Assembly: GCF_003751505.1 (NCBI RefSeq)
Contig: NZ_RJVB01000011.1
Location: 62,001-126,000 of the forward strand
Origin: Erwinia sp. JUb26
GTDB lineage: Bacteria; Pseudomonadota; Gammaproteobacteria; Enterobacterales; Enterobacteriaceae
Direction: 5' to 3'
Length of the DNA stretch: 64,000 nucleotides
A program made the position numbers and the translations under genes. This document shows positions 51,728 through 61,358 of this stretch, one piece after another. Position 1 is the stretch's first letter; each line of letters starts with the position of its first letter. The notes under the pieces were generated by a model. The model had not been told where the DNA came from and made no database searches. It saw nothing but the letters and a program-made list of their open reading frames with translations.

Positions 51728-51839
51728 ATCGTCGTGCGGATGGAAACCGATAATTTTTCCACCATTTGGCTTGGACAGCCAAAGTGAACATAACCGCATT
51801 CTGCAACGTAGTCACATTTTTAAAGCGAGTTACTCTCTG

Positions 51840-52616
51840 ATGACCAATCCGTTAATTATCAAACTGGGTGGTGTGCTGCTGGATAGTGAAGAGGCGCTGG
51901 AGCGTCTGTTCGATGCGCTGGTGAGCTATCGTGCTACCCATTCGCGTCAGCTGCTGATTGTGCACGGCGGCGGCTGTCTGGTGGATGAATTGATGAGCAA
52001 GCTGTCCCTGCCGGTGAAAAAGAAAAATGGCCTGCGCGTGACCCCTGCCGATCAGATCGACATCATTACCGGTGCGCTTGCCGGTACCGCTAACAAAACT
52101 TTGTTAGCCTGGTCGAAAAAACACGGTATTGATGCCGTTGGCCTGTGTCTGGGCGACGGCGGAAGTGTTAATGTTGCTCAGTTTGATGAAGAACTTGGTC
52201 ATGTGGGACAGGCTACCCCGGGTTCACCGGTGCTGATTAACACGCTGCTGGGTGCAGGTTTCCTGCCGGTTGTCAGCTCAATTGGCATCACCCAGGATGG
52301 CCTGCTGATGAACGTCAATGCCGACCAGGCTGCGACGGCGCTGGCCGCGACGCTGGGTGCCGATCTGATTCTGCTCTCCGACGTGAGCGGGATCCTCGAT
52401 GCCAATAAGCAGCGTATTGAAGAGATGACGGCTGAAAAAGCCGAGCAGCTGATCGCCGACGGTGTGATTACCGATGGAATGATCGTCAAGGTGAATGCCG
52501 CGCTGGATGCCGCCCGTACCCTGGGCCGCCCGGTGGACATCGCCAGCTGGCGTCATGCTGAACAGCTGCCAACCTTATTTAACGGCGTGTCCATTGGCAC
52601 CCGTATCCTCGCTTAA
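51840..52616 (+). CDS. argB: N-acetylglutamate kinase
   Basis: ArgB phosphorylates N-acetylglutamate, the second step of arginine synthesis. The 258 residues equal E. coli Arg[21 protein letters not shown] at the start, [40 protein letters not shown], and the C-terminal [15 protein letters not shown] 51840 is chosen; the open frame runs upstream to 51711 into the ARG boxes. It is the first gene of the operon here, because argC is missing. Confidence 0.98.
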   Translation: MTNPLIIKLGGVLLDSEEALERLFDALVSYRATHSRQLLIVHGGGCLVDELMSKLSLPVKKKNGLRVTPADQIDIITGALAGTANKTLLAWSKKHGIDAVGLCLGDGGSVNVAQFDEELGHVGQATPGSPVLINTLLGAGFLPVVSSIGITQDGLLMNVNADQAATALAATLGADLILLSDVSGILDANKQRIEEMTAEKAEQLIADGVITDGMIVKVNAALDAARTLGRPVDIASWRHAEQLPTLFNGVSIGTRILA

Positions 52617-52641
52617 TTAGAAACGTTTTCAAGGAATCATC

Positions 52642-53856
52642 ATGCAAGACAAAAGCATCAAAAAAATCGTACTGGCTTACTCCGGCGGCCTGGATACTTC
52701 AGCGATTATTCCATGGCTGAAAGAGAACTACGGCGGCTGTGAAGTGGTGGCTTTCGTGGCGGATATCGGCCAGGAGCGTAAAGATCTGGAAGGCGTTGAG
52801 CAAAAAGCGCTGCAGTCCGGTGCGTCTGAGTGCCATGTGGTTGACCTGCGTGAAGAGTTCATCAGCGAATACGTTTATCCGGTGCTGCAAACCGGCGCTC
52901 TGTATGAAGGCACCTACCTGCTGGGTACCTCTATGGCGCGTCCAATCATCGCTAAAGCGCAGGTTGAGCTGGCGCTGAAAGTAGGCGCAGACGCGCTGTG
53001 CCACGGCGCGACCGGTAAAGGTAACGACCAGGTCCGTTTCGAAACCACCTACACCGCGCTGGCTCCACAGCTGAAAGTGGTTGCGCCATGGCGTGAGTGG
53101 AACCTGCGTTCCCGTGAAGCGCTGCTGGACTATCTGAAAGAGCGCAATATCCCGACCACCGCGTCGCTGGAAAAAATCTACAGCCGTGATGAAAACGCAT
53201 GGCACATCTCTACCGAAGGCGGCGTGCTGGAAAGCCCGTGGAACGCACCGAACAAAGATTGCTGGGTGTGGACCGTCGATCCGCTGGAAGCCCCGGACCA
53301 GCCTGAACAGGTAACGATTGTCGTTGAGAAAGGTCGCGTAGTAGCGGTTAACGGTGAAGCGTTAACGCCGTTCGGCTGCCTGGACAAACTGAATGCGATC
53401 GGTGCGCGTCACGGCGTGGGTCGTATCGATATCGTAGAAAACCGTCTGGTCGGTATTAAGTCTCGCGGCTGCTACGAAACCCCTGGCGGCACTATCATGG
53501 TTAACGCGCTGCGTGCCGTTGAGCAGTTGGTTCTTGACCGTGACAGCTTCAAATGGCGTGAGCAACTGGGCCTGGAAATGTCCTACGTTGTTTACGATGG
53601 CCGCTGGTTCGCCCCGCTGCGTAAATCTCTGCAGGCATCCGCAGAAGCGCTGGCGGAAGAAGTGAACGGCGAAGTGGTGCTGCAGCTGTACAAAGGCCAG
53701 GTGACCGCGATTCAGAAGAAATCCGCTAACAGCCTGTACTCTGAAGAGTTCGCCACCTTCGGCGAAGACGAAGTGTACGATCACCGTCACGCGGGCGGCT
53801 TTATCCGTCTGTTCTCCCTCTCTTCACGCATCCGCGCGCTGAACGAGAAAAAGTAA
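52642..53856 (+). CDS. argG: Argininosuccinate synthase
   Basis: ArgG condenses citrulline and aspartate using ATP. The 404-residue protein is of the common short type; E. coli ArgG is a different, longer form (447). [15 protein letters not shown] (P-loop, about 11-25), [14 protein letters not shown] and [14 protein letters not shown] are present. It lies between argB and argH, 25 bases after argB, an order found in many Enterobacterales other than E. coli. Confidence 0.98.
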   Translation: MQDKSIKKIVLAYSGGLDTSAIIPWLKENYGGCEVVAFVADIGQERKDLEGVEQKALQSGASECHVVDLREEFISEYVYPVLQTGALYEGTYLLGTSMARPIIAKAQVELALKVGADALCHGATGKGNDQVRFETTYTALAPQLKVVAPWREWNLRSREALLDYLKERNIPTTASLEKIYSRDENAWHISTEGGVLESPWNAPNKDCWVWTVDPLEAPDQPEQVTIVVEKGRVVAVNGEALTPFGCLDKLNAIGARHGVGRIDIVENRLVGIKSRGCYETPGGTIMVNALRAVEQLVLDRDSFKWREQLGLEMSYVVYDGRWFAPLRKSLQASAEALAEEVNGEVVLQLYKGQVTAIQKKSANSLYSEEFATFGEDEVYDHRHAGGFIRLFSLSSRIRALNEKK

Positions 53857-53867
53857 TCTGTTGCGGT

Positions 53868-53923
53868 GGGCGAGGCGTGCCTCGTCCCCTGCAAGATTTC
53901 CCAGGGGCGGCACCCGTGCCGCC
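53868..53923 (+). repeat. Compound hairpin element between argG and argH
   Basis: Three dyads lie within 56 bases: CGAGGC/GCCTCG (53871-53884), CCCCTG/CAGGGG (53886-53907) and GGCGGCAC/GTGCCGCC (53906-53923). The second and third overlap by two bases and so compete. No T-run follows. It may be a dispersed REP-like repeat or an mRNA processing/stability element in the arg operon. Confidence 0.6.
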
Positions 53924-53954
53924 TCTTGCATAATTTCTGAATGGAGTACTGAGC

Positions 53955-55328
53955 ATGGCACTTTGGGGTGGACGGTTTACGCAGGCAGCAGATCAACGTT
54001 TCAAACTGTTTAATGACTCACTGCGCTTCGACTATCGTCTGGCAGAACAGGACATTACCGGTTCCGTTGCCTGGTCCAAAGCGCTGGTGACGGTCAATGT
54101 ATTAACCGCAGAAGAGCAGCAGCAGCTGGAAAGCGCGCTGAATATTCTGCTGGAAGAAGTGCGCGCGAATCCGCAGCAAATTGTGGAAAGCGACGCCGAA
54201 GATATTCACAGCTGGGTGGAAGGCAAACTGATCGATAAGGTCGGCGCGCTGGGTAAAAAACTCCACACCGGCCGTAGCCGTAACGATCAGGTCGCTACCG
54301 ACCTGAAGCTGTGGTGCAAACTGCAGGTCAGTGAACTGCTGGCCGCGACTCGCCAGTTCCAGCAGGCGCTGGTGGCCACCGCCGAAGCGAATCAGGACGC
54401 GGTGATGCCGGGTTATACCCACCTGCAGCGTGCGCAGCCGGTGACCTTTGCACACTGGTGCCTGGCCTACGTTGAAATGCTGGCCCGCGACGAAAGCCGT
54501 CTGCAGGATACGCTGAAGCGCCTGGACGTCAGCCCGCTGGGCTGTGGTGCGCTGGCGGGTACCGCCTATGAAATCGATCGCGAGCAGCTGGCGGGCTGGT
54601 TAGGCTTTGCCTCCGCCACCCGCAACAGCCTGGACACCGTATCTGACCGCGACCACGTACTGGAACTGATGTCCGATGCCTCGATCGGTATGATCCACCT
54701 GTCGCGCTTTGCTGAAGACCTGATCTTCTTCAACACGGGCGAAGCGGGCTTCGTTGAGCTGTCCGACCGTGTGACGTCCGGCTCTTCACTGATGCCGCAG
54801 AAGAAAAACCCGGATGCGCTGGAGCTGATCCGTGGCAAAGTGGGCCGCGTACAGGGTGCACTGACCGCCATGAGCATGACGCTGAAAGGCCTGCCGCTGG
54901 CGTACAACAAAGACATGCAGGAAGATAAAGAAGGCCTGTTTGACGCGCTGGATACCTGGTACGACTGCCTGCACATGGCGACGCTGGTGCTGGATGGCAT
55001 CCAGGTAAAACGTCCGCGCTGCCAGGAAGCGGCAGAGCAGGGCTATGCGAACTCTACCGAGCTGGCGGATTATCTGGTCGCGAAAGGCGTACCGTTCCGC
55101 GAAGCGCACCATATCGTTGGTGAAGCGGTAGTGGAAGCCATCAATCAGGGCGTGGCGCTGGAAGCGCTGGCGCTTGCCGACCTGCAGAAGTTCAGCAGCG
55201 TGATTGGCGATGACGTTTATCCGGTGCTGTCGCTGCAGTCCTGCCTGGATAAGCGTAATGCGAAAGGCGGCGTGTCCCCGCATCAGGTTTCGCTGGCAAT
55301 TACCGAAGCGAAACAGCGTCTGGGCTGA
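53955..55328 (+). CDS. argH: Argininosuccinate lyase
   Basis: ArgH splits argininosuccinate into arginine and fumarate. The 457 residues equal E. coli ArgH; the fumarase-superfamily signature [12 protein letters not shown] (about 275-286), [14 protein letters not shown] and [16 protein letters not shown] are present. It is the last gene of the arg operon and ends before a strong terminator. Confidence 0.98.
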   Translation: MALWGGRFTQAADQRFKLFNDSLRFDYRLAEQDITGSVAWSKALVTVNVLTAEEQQQLESALNILLEEVRANPQQIVESDAEDIHSWVEGKLIDKVGALGKKLHTGRSRNDQVATDLKLWCKLQVSELLAATRQFQQALVATAEANQDAVMPGYTHLQRAQPVTFAHWCLAYVEMLARDESRLQDTLKRLDVSPLGCGALAGTAYEIDREQLAGWLGFASATRNSLDTVSDRDHVLELMSDASIGMIHLSRFAEDLIFFNTGEAGFVELSDRVTSGSSLMPQKKNPDALELIRGKVGRVQGALTAMSMTLKGLPLAYNKDMQEDKEGLFDALDTWYDCLHMATLVLDGIQVKRPRCQEAAEQGYANSTELADYLVAKGVPFREAHHIVGEAVVEAINQGVALEALALADLQKFSSVIGDDVYPVLSLQSCLDKRNAKGGVSPHQVSLAITEAKQRLG

Positions 55329-55374
55329 TAATCACAACGGCGTTTAGCTACTGCTCAGCGCTGAGAAATAAACA

Positions 55375-55406
55375 AGCCGCTGCCTTATCAGGTAGCGGCT
55401 TTTTTT
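55375..55406. terminator. Terminator between argH and the peroxiredoxin gene
   Basis: AGCCGCTGCC (55375-55384) pairs with GGTAGCGGCT (55391-55400) including one G-T pair, loop TTATCA, then six or seven T. It mainly serves argH on the plus strand. Confidence 0.9.
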
Positions 55407-55486
55407 ACGGGCTTCGCGGCCGGAAAGATATGACGATTACCGTGACGATGCTGACCGGCTGCTTTAGCACTCAATCACTCAGTTGA

Positions 55487-56218
55487 TCAGGCGGCAAAAA
55501 ACGTCTCTAAGTCATCGCTGCCGCCGATATGGCGCCCGCCAATAAACACCTGAGGCACGGTGGCGCGGCCGGTCATCGCACGCAGGCTGACGGTGGTGGC
55601 ATCCTGGCCCAGCACGATTTCTTCATACTGAATACCGCGATCCAGCAGCATCTGCTTGGCTTTGGTGCAGAACGGGCAGCCGGGCTTGGTGAATAGCGAT
55701 ACGGATTCCTGCACCTTAAATTCCGGTGCCACATAGCGCAGCATGGTATCGGCATCGGAGACTTCAAACGGGTCGCCCGGTTTGTTTGGCTCAACGAACA
55801 TTTTGACCACCACGCCGTTGCGTACCAGCATTGAATAGCGCCATGAGCGCGGGCCGAAGCCGAGGTCGGCTTTCTCTACCAGCATTTCCATACCGCGAGT
55901 GAAATCACCGTTGCCGTCGGGAATAAAGTTGATGTGCTCGGCATGCTGATCGGCCTTCCACGCGTTCATCACAAAGGTGTCGTTAACGGACACGCAGAGA
56001 ATACTGTCCACGCCGTGACTTTTAAACACGCCGGCCAGCTCGTTGTAGCGCGGCAAATGGCTGGACGAACAGGTTGGTGTAAAAGCACCGGGCAGTGAAA
56101 AAACGATCACGGTTTTGTCTTTGAACAGCTCATCAGTGGTGACATCGACCCAGCTGTCGCCCTGACGCGTGTGAAAAGTGACCTGCGGGATGGATTTACC
56201 TTCCTGACTTGCAAACAT
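55487..56218 (-). CDS. Peroxiredoxin-glutaredoxin fusion (Prx5/Grx hybrid)
   Basis: A 243-residue fusion. Residues 1-165 are a Prx5-type thiol peroxidase with the peroxidatic Cys50 in the PGAFTPTC motif; residues 170-243 are a glutaredoxin with CPFC at 181-184, TVPQVFIGG and GGSDDLETF. Such hybrids (known from Haemophilus, Chromatium and others) reduce peroxides with glutathione without a separate glutaredoxin. It is divergent from oxyR, with an OxyR-type operator between, so peroxide induction is very likely. E. coli has the sRNA gene oxyS here instead. Confidence 0.95.
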   Translation of the reverse strand: MFASQEGKSIPQVTFHTRQGDSWVDVTTDELFKDKTVIVFSLPGAFTPTCSSSHLPRYNELAGVFKSHGVDSILCVSVNDTFVMNAWKADQHAEHINFIPDGNGDFTRGMEMLVEKADLGFGPRSWRYSMLVRNGVVVKMFVEPNKPGDPFEVSDADTMLRYVAPEFKVQESVSLFTKPGCPFCTKAKQMLLDRGIQYEEIVLGQDATTVSLRAMTGRATVPQVFIGGRHIGGSDDLETFFAA

Positions 56219-56297
56219 ATAAAGACCTCATCGTTAGATTTTCGGGTGTGCTATTTGTGTACGGACACATTATTGTGATCGAGGGTTGATAGGGCTA

Positions 56298-56334
56298 ATC
56301 GTTGATTGCTATCCTATCTATCGCCATGGACTAT
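56298..56334. promoter_or_regulatory. OxyR operator between the peroxidase gene and oxyR
   Basis: Four tetramers at 11-base spacing, ATCG, CTAT, ATCG and CTAT (starting at 56298, 56309, 56320 and 56331), fit the OxyR pattern ATAG-N7-CTAT-N7-ATAG-N7-CTAT at 12 of 16 positions. The stretch also closely resembles the E. coli oxyR-oxyS control region as I recall it. Confidence 0.75.
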
Positions 56335-56352
56335 CATGGTCTGGAGGATAAG

Positions 56353-57270
56353 ATGAATATTCGTGATCTTGAGTATCTGGTTTCACTGGCGGAGCATCGG
56401 CATTTTCGTCGTGCAGCGGATGCCTGTCATGTCAGCCAGCCGACCCTGAGCGGGCAGATCCGCAAGCTGGAAGATGAACTGGGCGTGATGCTGCTTGAGC
56501 GCACCAGCCGTAAAGTGCTGTTCACCCAGGCCGGGCTTCTGCTGGTGGATCAGGCGCGTACCGTTCTGCGTGAAGTGAAGGTGCTGAAGGAGATGGCCAG
56601 CCAGCAGGGCGAGGCGATGTCCGGTCCGCTGCATATTGGCCTGATCCCGACCGTTGGCCCCTATCTGCTGCCGCAGATTATCCCGTCGCTGCACAAAACG
56701 TTTCCCAAGCTGGAGATGTACCTGCACGAGGCGCAAACGCAGCAGCTGCTGGCGCAGCTCGACAGCGGTAAGCTGGACTGTGCCATCCTGGCGCTGGTGA
56801 AGGAGTCGGAAGCGTTTATCGAAGTGCCGCTGTTTGATGAGCCGATGAAGCTGGCGGTGTATCAGGATCACCCGTGGCACGATCGCGATCGTGTCCCGAT
56901 GTCTGATTTAGCCGGTGAAAAGCTGCTGATGCTGGAAGATGGCCACTGCCTGCGCGATCAGGCAATGGGTTTCTGCTTCCAGGCAGGAGCCGATGAGGAT
57001 ACGCATTTCCGCGCGACCAGTCTGGAAACGTTACGCAACATGGTGGCGGCAGGCAGCGGGATTACGCTGTTGCCCGCGCTGGCGGTACCGAAAGAGCGGG
57101 TGCGTGACGGTGTGTGTTATCTGCCCTGTTACAAGCCGGAGCCACAGCGCACCATCGCCCTGGTGTATCGTCCGGGTTCACCCCTGCGCGGCCGTTATGA
57201 ACAGCTGGCAGAGGCGATCCGAACGCATATGCAGGGCGTGATGATTGGCGGATTAAAACAGGCGATTTAA
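56353..57270 (+). CDS. oxyR: Hydrogen-peroxide sensor and regulator OxyR
   Basis: OxyR is a LysR-type activator oxidised by peroxide. The 305 residues equal E. coli Oxy[44 protein letters not shown] at the start, and the redox pair in [14 protein letters not shown] (Cys199 and Cys208 in E. coli numbering). GGAGGATAAG precedes ATG 56353; the open frame upstream to 56302 lies in the operator. Its end overlaps sthA tail to tail by 18 bases. Confidence 0.99.
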   Translation: MNIRDLEYLVSLAEHRHFRRAADACHVSQPTLSGQIRKLEDELGVMLLERTSRKVLFTQAGLLLVDQARTVLREVKVLKEMASQQGEAMSGPLHIGLIPTVGPYLLPQIIPSLHKTFPKLEMYLHEAQTQQLLAQLDSGKLDCAILALVKESEAFIEVPLFDEPMKLAVYQDHPWHDRDRVPMSDLAGEKLLMLEDGHCLRDQAMGFCFQAGADEDTHFRATSLETLRNMVAAGSGITLLPALAVPKERVRDGVCYLPCYKPEPQRTIALVYRPGSPLRGRYEQLAEAIRTHMQGVMIGGLKQAI

Positions 57271-58653
57271 GCCGTTTAGCGCCGCCACCCGATAGGCCTC
57301 GGCCATCGTCGGGTAGTTAAAGGTGGTATTCACGAAGTACTCAATCGTGTTGCCACCGTTTTTCTGCTCCATAATCGCCTGGCCGATATGAATAATCTCG
57401 GCGGCGCGTTCACCAAAGCAGTGAATGCCGAGGATCTCTTTGGTTTCGCGATGGAACAGGATCTTCAGGCTGCCGACGTTCATCCCGACGATCTGCGCGC
57501 GTGCCAGATGCTTGAACTGTGCACGGCCCACTTCGTACGGCACTTTCATCGCCGTCAGCTGCTGCTCGGTTTTACCGACGGAGCTGATTTCCGGGATGGT
57601 GTAGATACCGGTCGGGATATCTTCAATCAGGTGTGCGTTGGCTTCGCCCTTCATCAGGGCCTGTGCGGCAATACGCCCCTGATCGTAGGCTGCGGAAGCC
57701 AGGCTCGGATAGCCAATCACATCGCCAACCGCGTAAATATGCGGCTGTGCGGTCTGATACATGCTGTTGACCTTTAGCAGTCCACGGCCATCGGCCTTCA
57801 GCCCGACATTTTCCAGCGACAGCGAATCGGTATTACCGGTGCGTCCGTTGGCGTACAGCAGGCAGTCTGCTTTCAGTTTCTTACCGGATTTCAGATGCAT
57901 AATCACGCCATCCTCAACCCCTTCAATTTTCTCGAACTCTTCGTTATGGCGGATCACCACGCCATTGTTCCAGAAGTGGTAAGAAAGCGAATCTGACATT
58001 TCCTGATCGAGAAACGCCAGCAGGCGATCGCGGGTGTTGATCAGATCGACTTTGACGTTGAGGCCACGGAAGATCGAAGCATATTCACAGCCAATGACCC
58101 CGGCACCGTAGATAATGACATGGCCCGGCTCATGGTGGAGATTGAGGATGGAATCACTGTCATAGACTCGCGGATGGGTAAAGTCGACATCCGGCGGATG
58201 GTAAGGGCGTGAACCACAGGCAATCACGAATTTTTCAGCGGTCAGACGTTCGGTGGTGCCGTCAGGGCTTTCGACTTCAATGGTGTTGGCATCAACGAAA
58301 CGTGCATCCCCCTGGAACATCTCACAGTGATTCCGTTCGTAGAACCCCTGACGCATACGGGTTTGCTGACTGATCACGTTCTCGGTGTGGTTGAGAATGT
58401 CGGCAAAGGAGGAGCGGAGGAGACGTGAATGGTCGCTATACAAAGGGTTCTGGTTGAACTCGATAATGCGGCTAACGGCATGGCGCAGTGCTTTCGACGG
58501 AATCGTTCCCCAATGTGTACATCCGCCGCCGATATTGTGGTAGCGCTCGATCACAGCGACGCGCGCTCCCTGTTTCACCAGCCCCATCGCAGCACCTTCA
58601 CCGCCCGGGCCTGAACCAATAATTATGGCGTCGTAATCATAAGACTGTTGCAT
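57253..58653 (-). CDS. sthA: Soluble pyridine nucleotide transhydrogenase
   Basis: SthA (UdhA) is a soluble flavoprotein that moves hydride between NADPH and NAD+, mainly draining excess NADPH. The 466 residues equal E. coli SthA. FAD motif [15 protein letters not shown] near residue 11; the segment [17 protein letters not shown] has Thr where disulfide reductases have the second redox Cys, which is characteristic of this enzyme. ATG 58653 gives the M--SYDYDAI start; an in-frame codon at 58680 is less likely. Confidence 0.98.
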   Translation of the reverse strand: MQQSYDYDAIIIGSGPGGEGAAMGLVKQGARVAVIERYHNIGGGCTHWGTIPSKALRHAVSRIIEFNQNPLYSDHSRLLRSSFADILNHTENVISQQTRMRQGFYERNHCEMFQGDARFVDANTIEVESPDGTTERLTAEKFVIACGSRPYHPPDVDFTHPRVYDSDSILNLHHEPGHVIIYGAGVIGCEYASIFRGLNVKVDLINTRDRLLAFLDQEMSDSLSYHFWNNGVVIRHNEEFEKIEGVEDGVIMHLKSGKKLKADCLLYANGRTGNTDSLSLENVGLKADGRGLLKVNSMYQTAQPHIYAVGDVIGYPSLASAAYDQGRIAAQALMKGEANAHLIEDIPTGIYTIPEISSVGKTEQQLTAMKVPYEVGRAQFKHLARAQIVGMNVGSLKILFHRETKEILGIHCFGERAAEIIHIGQAIMEQKNGGNTIEYFVNTTFNYPTMAEAYRVAALNGLNRLF

Positions 58654-58807
58654 ACCAATACGTCCTATTTTATAAAACAATTTTACAACGATATTCTAAC
58701 ATCCAGCGGGCCACTTCCCAATTCTTACCGCTTTTTTTGCCACCATTTGCCAAATTTCCAGGTTAACAGGCGGTCACAAAGTTTGACCCACTGTACGCTG
58801 AAATTTT

Positions 58808-58816
58808 TGCTATAGT
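58808..58816 (+). promoter_or_regulatory. fabR promoter (extended -10)
   Basis: TGC-TATAGT is a good extended -10 element about 30 bases before the fabR ATG. No convincing -35 is seen at the normal spacing, as is usual for extended -10 promoters. Confidence 0.55.
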
Positions 58817-58845
58817 GCCCACTTGCAGGCTAAACAGGCACAAAA

Positions 58846-59487
58846 ATGGGCGTCAGAGCGCAGCAAAAAGAACGTACACGGCGGTCACTTATCGAGGCGG
58901 CATTCAGCCAGTTAAGTGCCGAGCGTAGCTTTGCCAGCCTGAGTCTGCGCGAGGTGGCCAGAGAGGCGGGGATCGCCCCGACGTCATTTTATCGTCACTT
59001 TCGTGATGTAGATGAACTGGGATTAACCATGGTAGACGAAAGCGGCTTAATGCTTCGTCAACTGATGCGCCAGGCGCGCCAGCGTATTGCCAAAGGTGGC
59101 AGCGTCATCCGGACTTCCGTGTCGACGTTTATGGAATTTATCGGTGATAACCCCAATGCCTTTCGTCTGTTGCTGCGTGAACGCTCAGGGACATCCGCCG
59201 CCTTTCGTGCTGCCGTAGCCCGCGAAATACAGCATTTTATCGCCGAGCTTGCGGATTATCTGGAAGTGGAAAATCGCATGCCGCGCAGCTTTACCGAAGC
59301 GCAGGCGGAAGCGATGGTCATCATTGTGTTTAACGCCGGTGCGGAAGCACTGGATATCGATGCCGGACAGCGTCGTCAGCTTGAGGAAAGGCTGGTGCTG
59401 CAGCTGCGTATGATCTCGAAAGGGGCATATTACTGGTATCGCCGCGAGCAGGAAAGACTCGCTGTGACGCTGGCATCCAACGATTAA
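58846..59487 (+). CDS. fabR: TetR-family repressor FabR of unsaturated fatty-acid synthesis
   Basis: FabR senses the ratio of unsaturated to saturated acyl chains and represses fabA and fabB. The 213 residues (E. coli 215) have a TetR HTH at about 10-60 ([41 protein letters not shown]) and a helical ligand domain with [22 protein letters not shown]. It is followed by yijD after 12 bases, the conserved fabR-yijD operon. Confidence 0.97.
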   Translation: MGVRAQQKERTRRSLIEAAFSQLSAERSFASLSLREVAREAGIAPTSFYRHFRDVDELGLTMVDESGLMLRQLMRQARQRIAKGGSVIRTSVSTFMEFIGDNPNAFRLLLRERSGTSAAFRAAVAREIQHFIAELADYLEVENRMPRSFTEAQAEAMVIIVFNAGAEALDIDAGQRRQLEERLVLQLRMISKGAYYWYRREQERLAVTLASND

Positions 59488-59499
59488 AAAGGTGGAGAC

Positions 59500-59853
59500 A
59501 TGAGTTTAGCTTCAGGCAGAGATAAAGGAACGCTGCTGTTGGCGTTTCTGACCGGACTTGCCATTAACGGCAGTTTTTCAGTACTTTTCAGTTCGATTGT
59601 CCCCTTTTCAATGTTCCCGATTATTGCGCTGGGGCTTGCCGCCTGGAGCCTGCATCAGCGCTACCTGAATCGTCCAATGCCGGACGGTATGCCGTCGCTG
59701 GCCGCCGGATTCTTCCTGCTGGGGATTCTGCTATATAGTGCGATGGTGCGGGCGGAGTATCCCGATATCGGTTCGAACTTTATCCCGACCATCCTGATGG
59801 TGGCGGTGGTGTTCTGGATCGTCAGCAGATGGCGGGTGCGTAAGGGCAGCTGA
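59500..59853 (+). CDS. yijD: Inner-membrane protein YijD (DUF1422)
   Basis: A 117-residue membrane protein (E. coli YijD 119) with four hydrophobic segments. Function is unknown; the constant pairing with fabR hints at a membrane-lipid link, which is inference. GGTGGAG precedes the ATG. Confidence 0.93.
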   Translation: MSLASGRDKGTLLLAFLTGLAINGSFSVLFSSIVPFSMFPIIALGLAAWSLHQRYLNRPMPDGMPSLAAGFFLLGILLYSAMVRAEYPDIGSNFIPTILMVAVVFWIVSRWRVRKGS

Positions 59854-59857
59854 TTTT

Positions 59858-59889
59858 CAGGGCGATCAAATGATCGCCCTGACTGTTTT
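59858..59889. terminator. Bidirectional hairpin between yijD and trmA
   Basis: CAGGGCGATCA (59858-59868) pairs with TGATCGCCCTG (59871-59881), an 11-bp perfect stem. T tracts are short (four T after a 4-base gap on plus), so termination is probable, not certain. Confidence 0.65.
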
Positions 59890-60988
59890 AACGCCGGGTC
59901 AGCAGTACGCCGCATTCCATATGATGGGTATACGGGAACTGATCGAACAGCGCCAGTCGCGTCACTTCATGCGTGGCCGACAGCGTGGCGAGGTTGTTGC
60001 ACAGCGTTTCAGGATTGCAGGAGATATAAAGGATGCGCGGATAGGCCTGCACCATTTTCACCGTCTCCTCATCCAGACCGCTGCGCGGCGGATCCACAAA
60101 GATGGTTTCACACTCGTAGCTCTTCAGATCGATCCCTTCCAGACGGTTAAAACTTCTTTCACCGTTCATCGCCTGCGTGAACTCTTCCGCCGCCATGCGA
60201 ATGATCTGCACGTTATCAATCTGGTTTACCGCAATATTGTACTGGGCCGAAGCGACGGAAGGCTTGGCGATTTCGGTCGCCAGCACCCGCCGAAAGTTAC
60301 GCGCCAACGCCAGCGAGAAGTTGCCGTTGCCGCAGTACAGTTCCAGCAGGTCGCCGCTTGAGTTGCGGGTGGTATCCAGCGCCCACTCCAGCATTTTAAC
60401 GTTCATGGCGGCGTTCGGCTGGGTAAAGCTGTTTTCGACCTGGCGGTAAATCATCTCCCGGCCATCCACCGTCAGGCATTCATCAACGAAATCCTGATCG
60501 AGGCAGATTTTCGTTTTGGTGGCGCGGCCAATCAGATGCAGATTAAACCCTTCTGCACGCAGCGCATCGCGCAGCTGCTCTGCGGCCTGCTGCCAGGCTT
60601 CATCCAGCTTACGGTGATACAGCAGGGAGACCACAACCTGACCGCTTTGCGTAGAAAGATAATCAATCTGGAACAGCTTGAAGCGCAGTGCCTGCGTTTC
60701 GCGCAGCGTAGCCAGCAGCCTCGGCATCAGGCGGTTAATCAGCTCGCTGGCGGCCGGGAAGCTGTCAACGCGGATCCGCTCGCGCGTCTGCTGATCGAAG
60801 ATGATGTGATAGAGGTCATCGCCATCGTGCCAGACGCGGAATTCCGCACGCATCCGATAGTGGCTGACCGGCGAACGAAAGATTTCAACTTCGGGCGCGT
60901 TAAAGGCCGACATCATCGACGTCAGGCGGGTTACCTTTTCGGCAAGCTGATCTTCATACTGTTCAACGGGCAGCTGTTCGGGCGTCAT
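59888..60988 (-). CDS. trmA: tRNA (uracil-5-)-methyltransferase TrmA
   Basis: TrmA makes ribothymidine at position 54 of all tRNAs using S-adenosylmethionine. The 366 residues equal E. coli TrmA: SAM motif [27 protein letters not shown], and the nucleophilic Cys of [11 protein letters not shown] (Cys324 region). ATG 60988 (MTPEQLP) is chosen over the codon at 61042. It is divergent from btuB. Confidence 0.98.
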   Translation of the reverse strand: MTPEQLPVEQYEDQLAEKVTRLTSMMSAFNAPEVEIFRSPVSHYRMRAEFRVWHDGDDLYHIIFDQQTRERIRVDSFPAASELINRLMPRLLATLRETQALRFKLFQIDYLSTQSGQVVVSLLYHRKLDEAWQQAAEQLRDALRAEGFNLHLIGRATKTKICLDQDFVDECLTVDGREMIYRQVENSFTQPNAAMNVKMLEWALDTTRNSSGDLLELYCGNGNFSLALARNFRRVLATEIAKPSVASAQYNIAVNQIDNVQIIRMAAEEFTQAMNGERSFNRLEGIDLKSYECETIFVDPPRSGLDEETVKMVQAYPRILYISCNPETLCNNLATLSATHEVTRLALFDQFPYTHHMECGVLLTRR

Positions 60989-61076
60989 AGTGATTCCTGG
61001 ATGTTTGGCGGAGATAGCCGGGCGATTGTAGGGATTCCACATCTGATGTCCAGCGTTGTGAACGAATTGCCATTAT

Positions 61077-61100
61077 GGATGTCCAGCTGTCTGGACTTCT
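61077..61100. promoter_or_regulatory. Met-box array between trmA and btuB
   Basis: GGATGTCC, AGCTGTCT and GGACTTCT lie in 8-base phase and match AGACGTCT at about 5, 6 and 6 positions, as good as the boxes before metB. A further TGATGTCC lies at 61044, out of phase. MetJ control of btuB (or trmA) is inferred. Confidence 0.65.
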
Positions 61101-61120
61101 AATTCAGTTGTACCTAAAAT

Positions 61121-61351
61121 GCGCTTTCCGGCCTCCCCATGAGTTAAAAGGGAATCCAGTGAAAATCTGGAGCTGACGCGCAGCGGTATAGAATGTCATG
61201 GCAATCGCGCAAGCAGACACTGTCTTACGATGGGAAGTCTTTGCCTTTTACGACACTGAGCCCGAAGACCTGCCGGATTAACGTCGCATTATTACGATCA
61301 TCGCGTGCTATCGATCGTAAGCCTGCGGCATCCTGCTGGTTTTTTGGATGC
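61121..61351 (+). promoter_or_regulatory. Cobalamin riboswitch of btuB
   Basis: The leader carries the conserved cobalamin-aptamer segments in order: GGGAATCCAGTG/ATCTGGAGCTGACGCGCAGCGGTA (61151-61187) and the B12 box AGCCCGAAGACCTGCCGG (61259-61276), closely like the E. coli btuB leader. The expression platform GCATCC (61328-61333) pairs with GGATGC (61346-61351), sequestering the ribosome site. Adenosylcobalamin binding should block btuB translation. Confidence 0.95.
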
Positions 61352-61358
61352 TCTATCA

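Noticed and set aside
51728-51839. A possible argC 3' remnant before argB
   Set aside because: The words before the argB ATG (FKASYSL in frame) only faintly recall an ArgC tail (AETQSLI-like); too short and too poor to call a pseudogene.
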